A stretch of 64,000 bases of DNA from positions 1 to 64,000 of the forward strand of contig WNNJ02003480.1 of the NCBI GenBank assembly GCA_012934845.2, read 5' to 3'. The notes under the pieces are model-generated. The model did not search any database, had not been told where the DNA came from, and was given only the letters and a program-made list of their open reading frames with translations. The DNA is from Pomphorhynchus laevis (Eukaryota; Acanthocephala; Palaeacanthocephala; Echinorhynchida; Pomphorhynchidae). The translations under genes were made by a program, and so were the position numbers. Positions 63,120 through 64,000 of this stretch are shown here, in pieces (position 1 is the first letter of the stretch; every line of letters begins with the position of its first letter).

Positions 63120-64000
63120 TGCATTAAACTATTTATATCTATGATAAGTCAAGGCAAAACGAGTGGGCTATGCTCCTTATAAGTGACAAAGTTTTAGAAG
63201 TTTGTGGTATAATGTCTCTGAATGACTCAGTAGGCAATATGGCTGTGCACCAAAAATTAAATGAACTTCATCTGTTGCACAGGTATTGCGAAGAATGCTA
63301 TTCTTGATAATCCCTTAATAAATATAGCTGAACGTTATATTGTTCGCTTTCAAAATACTAGCGCAGATGATAATGCAAAGGTAACTCGACGAACTGATGG
63401 AGGTGTTGGCTCTTCTGGTAGTGATTCTAAATTATGGCAAAGTATGCTATGTTCGTTCGGATCTGCATCGATACGCTGTCAGCTGGATTAGTAGGTTTAC
63501 TGTTAAAATTTTTATTGAAGCTATTGATCCTTTACACTTGACAGTATTTACAATATATAGCTTTATACATCTTTTTAAAAAACCTAGCGTCAGATCTATC
63601 GGCATTTGGGAGGTAAGTCGTCGAATAATCCAAAAGGTTTTTGCTATATACGTAAGTAAAGATCTTCAAATGGTATCTGATCAGCATCAATTATGTGCTG
63701 GACAACGCTGCGGAGTTAAATTAATTATTCATTCAGTTCGTTAAGTATTTAAGGAAGACAACGAAATGGCCATTCTACAACTTGATGCCGGTAATGCTTT
63801 TAACCGGATAAATTGACAGCTTACTCTTACAAACATTAATAAAGTGTCCCTCATTATATACAGGTTTTTGTATAAATATGAATGGTCATTATGGCCCGCT
63901 GTGTCAAAAATGTAATTATTGGTTCAGCAGATGTTTTCGCACATTAATGTCCGCCAGCAATGAATACATTTGCTGCGGCATACAATTCATTCATAAATGC
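63120..64000 (+). mobile_element. Fossil RT segment of a retroelement, runs off the window
   Basis: Landmarks in order on the plus strand are TRRTDGGVGSSGSDSKLWQS, SRFTVKIFIEAIDPLHLT, SIGIWEVSRRIIQKVFAIYV, QLCAGQRCGVKLIIHSVR and ILQLDAGNAFNRIN, the last being the RT motif A region (D-aNAFN). The family is one I know from many invertebrates, where proteins of this RT type carry a C-terminal region like the one at 3.18-4.13 kb. The copy is broken in several places and old; it continues beyond 64000. An apparent splice acceptor at 63295 inside it is not treated as a host exon. Confidence 0.65.

Noticed and set aside
63280-63494. Third exon of gene B after acceptor TTGCACAG, in matching phase
   Set aside because: The peptide continues into clear retroelement RT landmarks, so the splice-like site lies inside the fossil element at the right edge.
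1-64000. CRISPR arrays, operons, bacterial promoters or terminators
   Set aside because: Spliced genes, LINEs, PLEs and tRNA-derived repeats show this is animal nuclear DNA; the tandem arrays lack a repeat-spacer layout.

Overview
This is a window of animal (metazoan, probably invertebrate) nuclear DNA. It is very AT-rich, coding sequence is split into short exons separated by introns that are mostly transposon debris, and there are no operons or bacterial-type signals. The species cannot be named from the sequence. The mobile-element mix (CR1-like LINEs, Penelope-like elements, ZBED5-like hAT, pogo, tRNA-derived repeats) fits many invertebrates.

Host genes. Reading exons by splice signals and reading phase reveals three probable host loci. 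Gene C (minus, at the left edge) has two phase-matched exons at 2320-2216 and 505-372. Gene A (minus, about 38263 to 7277) has at least twelve exons whose phases chain without conflict (nearly all 0/0, then 2, 1, 0) and ends in a 332-codon terminal exon; it would encode a protein of about 735 residues or more that I do not recognise. Gene B (plus, about 59110 to 61591 or beyond) has an Asn/Ser/Pro/Gln-rich first exon and one downstream exon in matching phase. An OTU-protease-like relic lies at 49.76-50.26 kb.

Mobile elements. (1) A near-full-length CR1-group LINE (16.9-21.2 kb) with an intact 965-residue endonuclease/reverse transcriptase ORF2, preceded by a 13-bp tandem array, and two decayed relatives (38.7-39.6 and 55.9-56.3 kb). 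(2) Penelope-like elements (PLEs) in many fragments, the best at 56.4-58.7 kb, sharing a conserved 3' tail that also occurs alone. (3) A hAT transposon (42651-45917) with intact transposase, terminal inverted repeats and a perfect 8-bp target duplication, itself carrying a nested element with 46-bp GC-rich inverted ends, an integrase-type zinc-domain ORF and a tRNA-like promoter. (4) A pogo/Tigger relic (46.1-47.2 kb). (5) A second LINE family (52.2-55.9 kb), several LINE C-terminal scraps, and two fossils of one further retroelement family at opposite ends of the window (3.2-4.1 and 63.1-64.0 kb).

Repeats. There are four local tandem arrays or duplications (13 bp at 16.9 kb; ~234 bp at 15.0 kb; ~440 bp with tRNA A/B boxes at 34.3 kb; ~357 bp at 48.4 kb), a ~365-bp duplication at 26.8 kb, and several foldback elements (13.4, 35.8, 50.65, 51.1 kb).

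The most unusual signals are the cryptic multi-exon gene A, the 13-bp array open in all six frames next to the LINE ORF1, the nested integrase-like element in the young hAT, the recurrent hammerhead-like CTGANGA-stem-GAAA modules, and two places where a locus was duplicated with its exon missing from the second copy.
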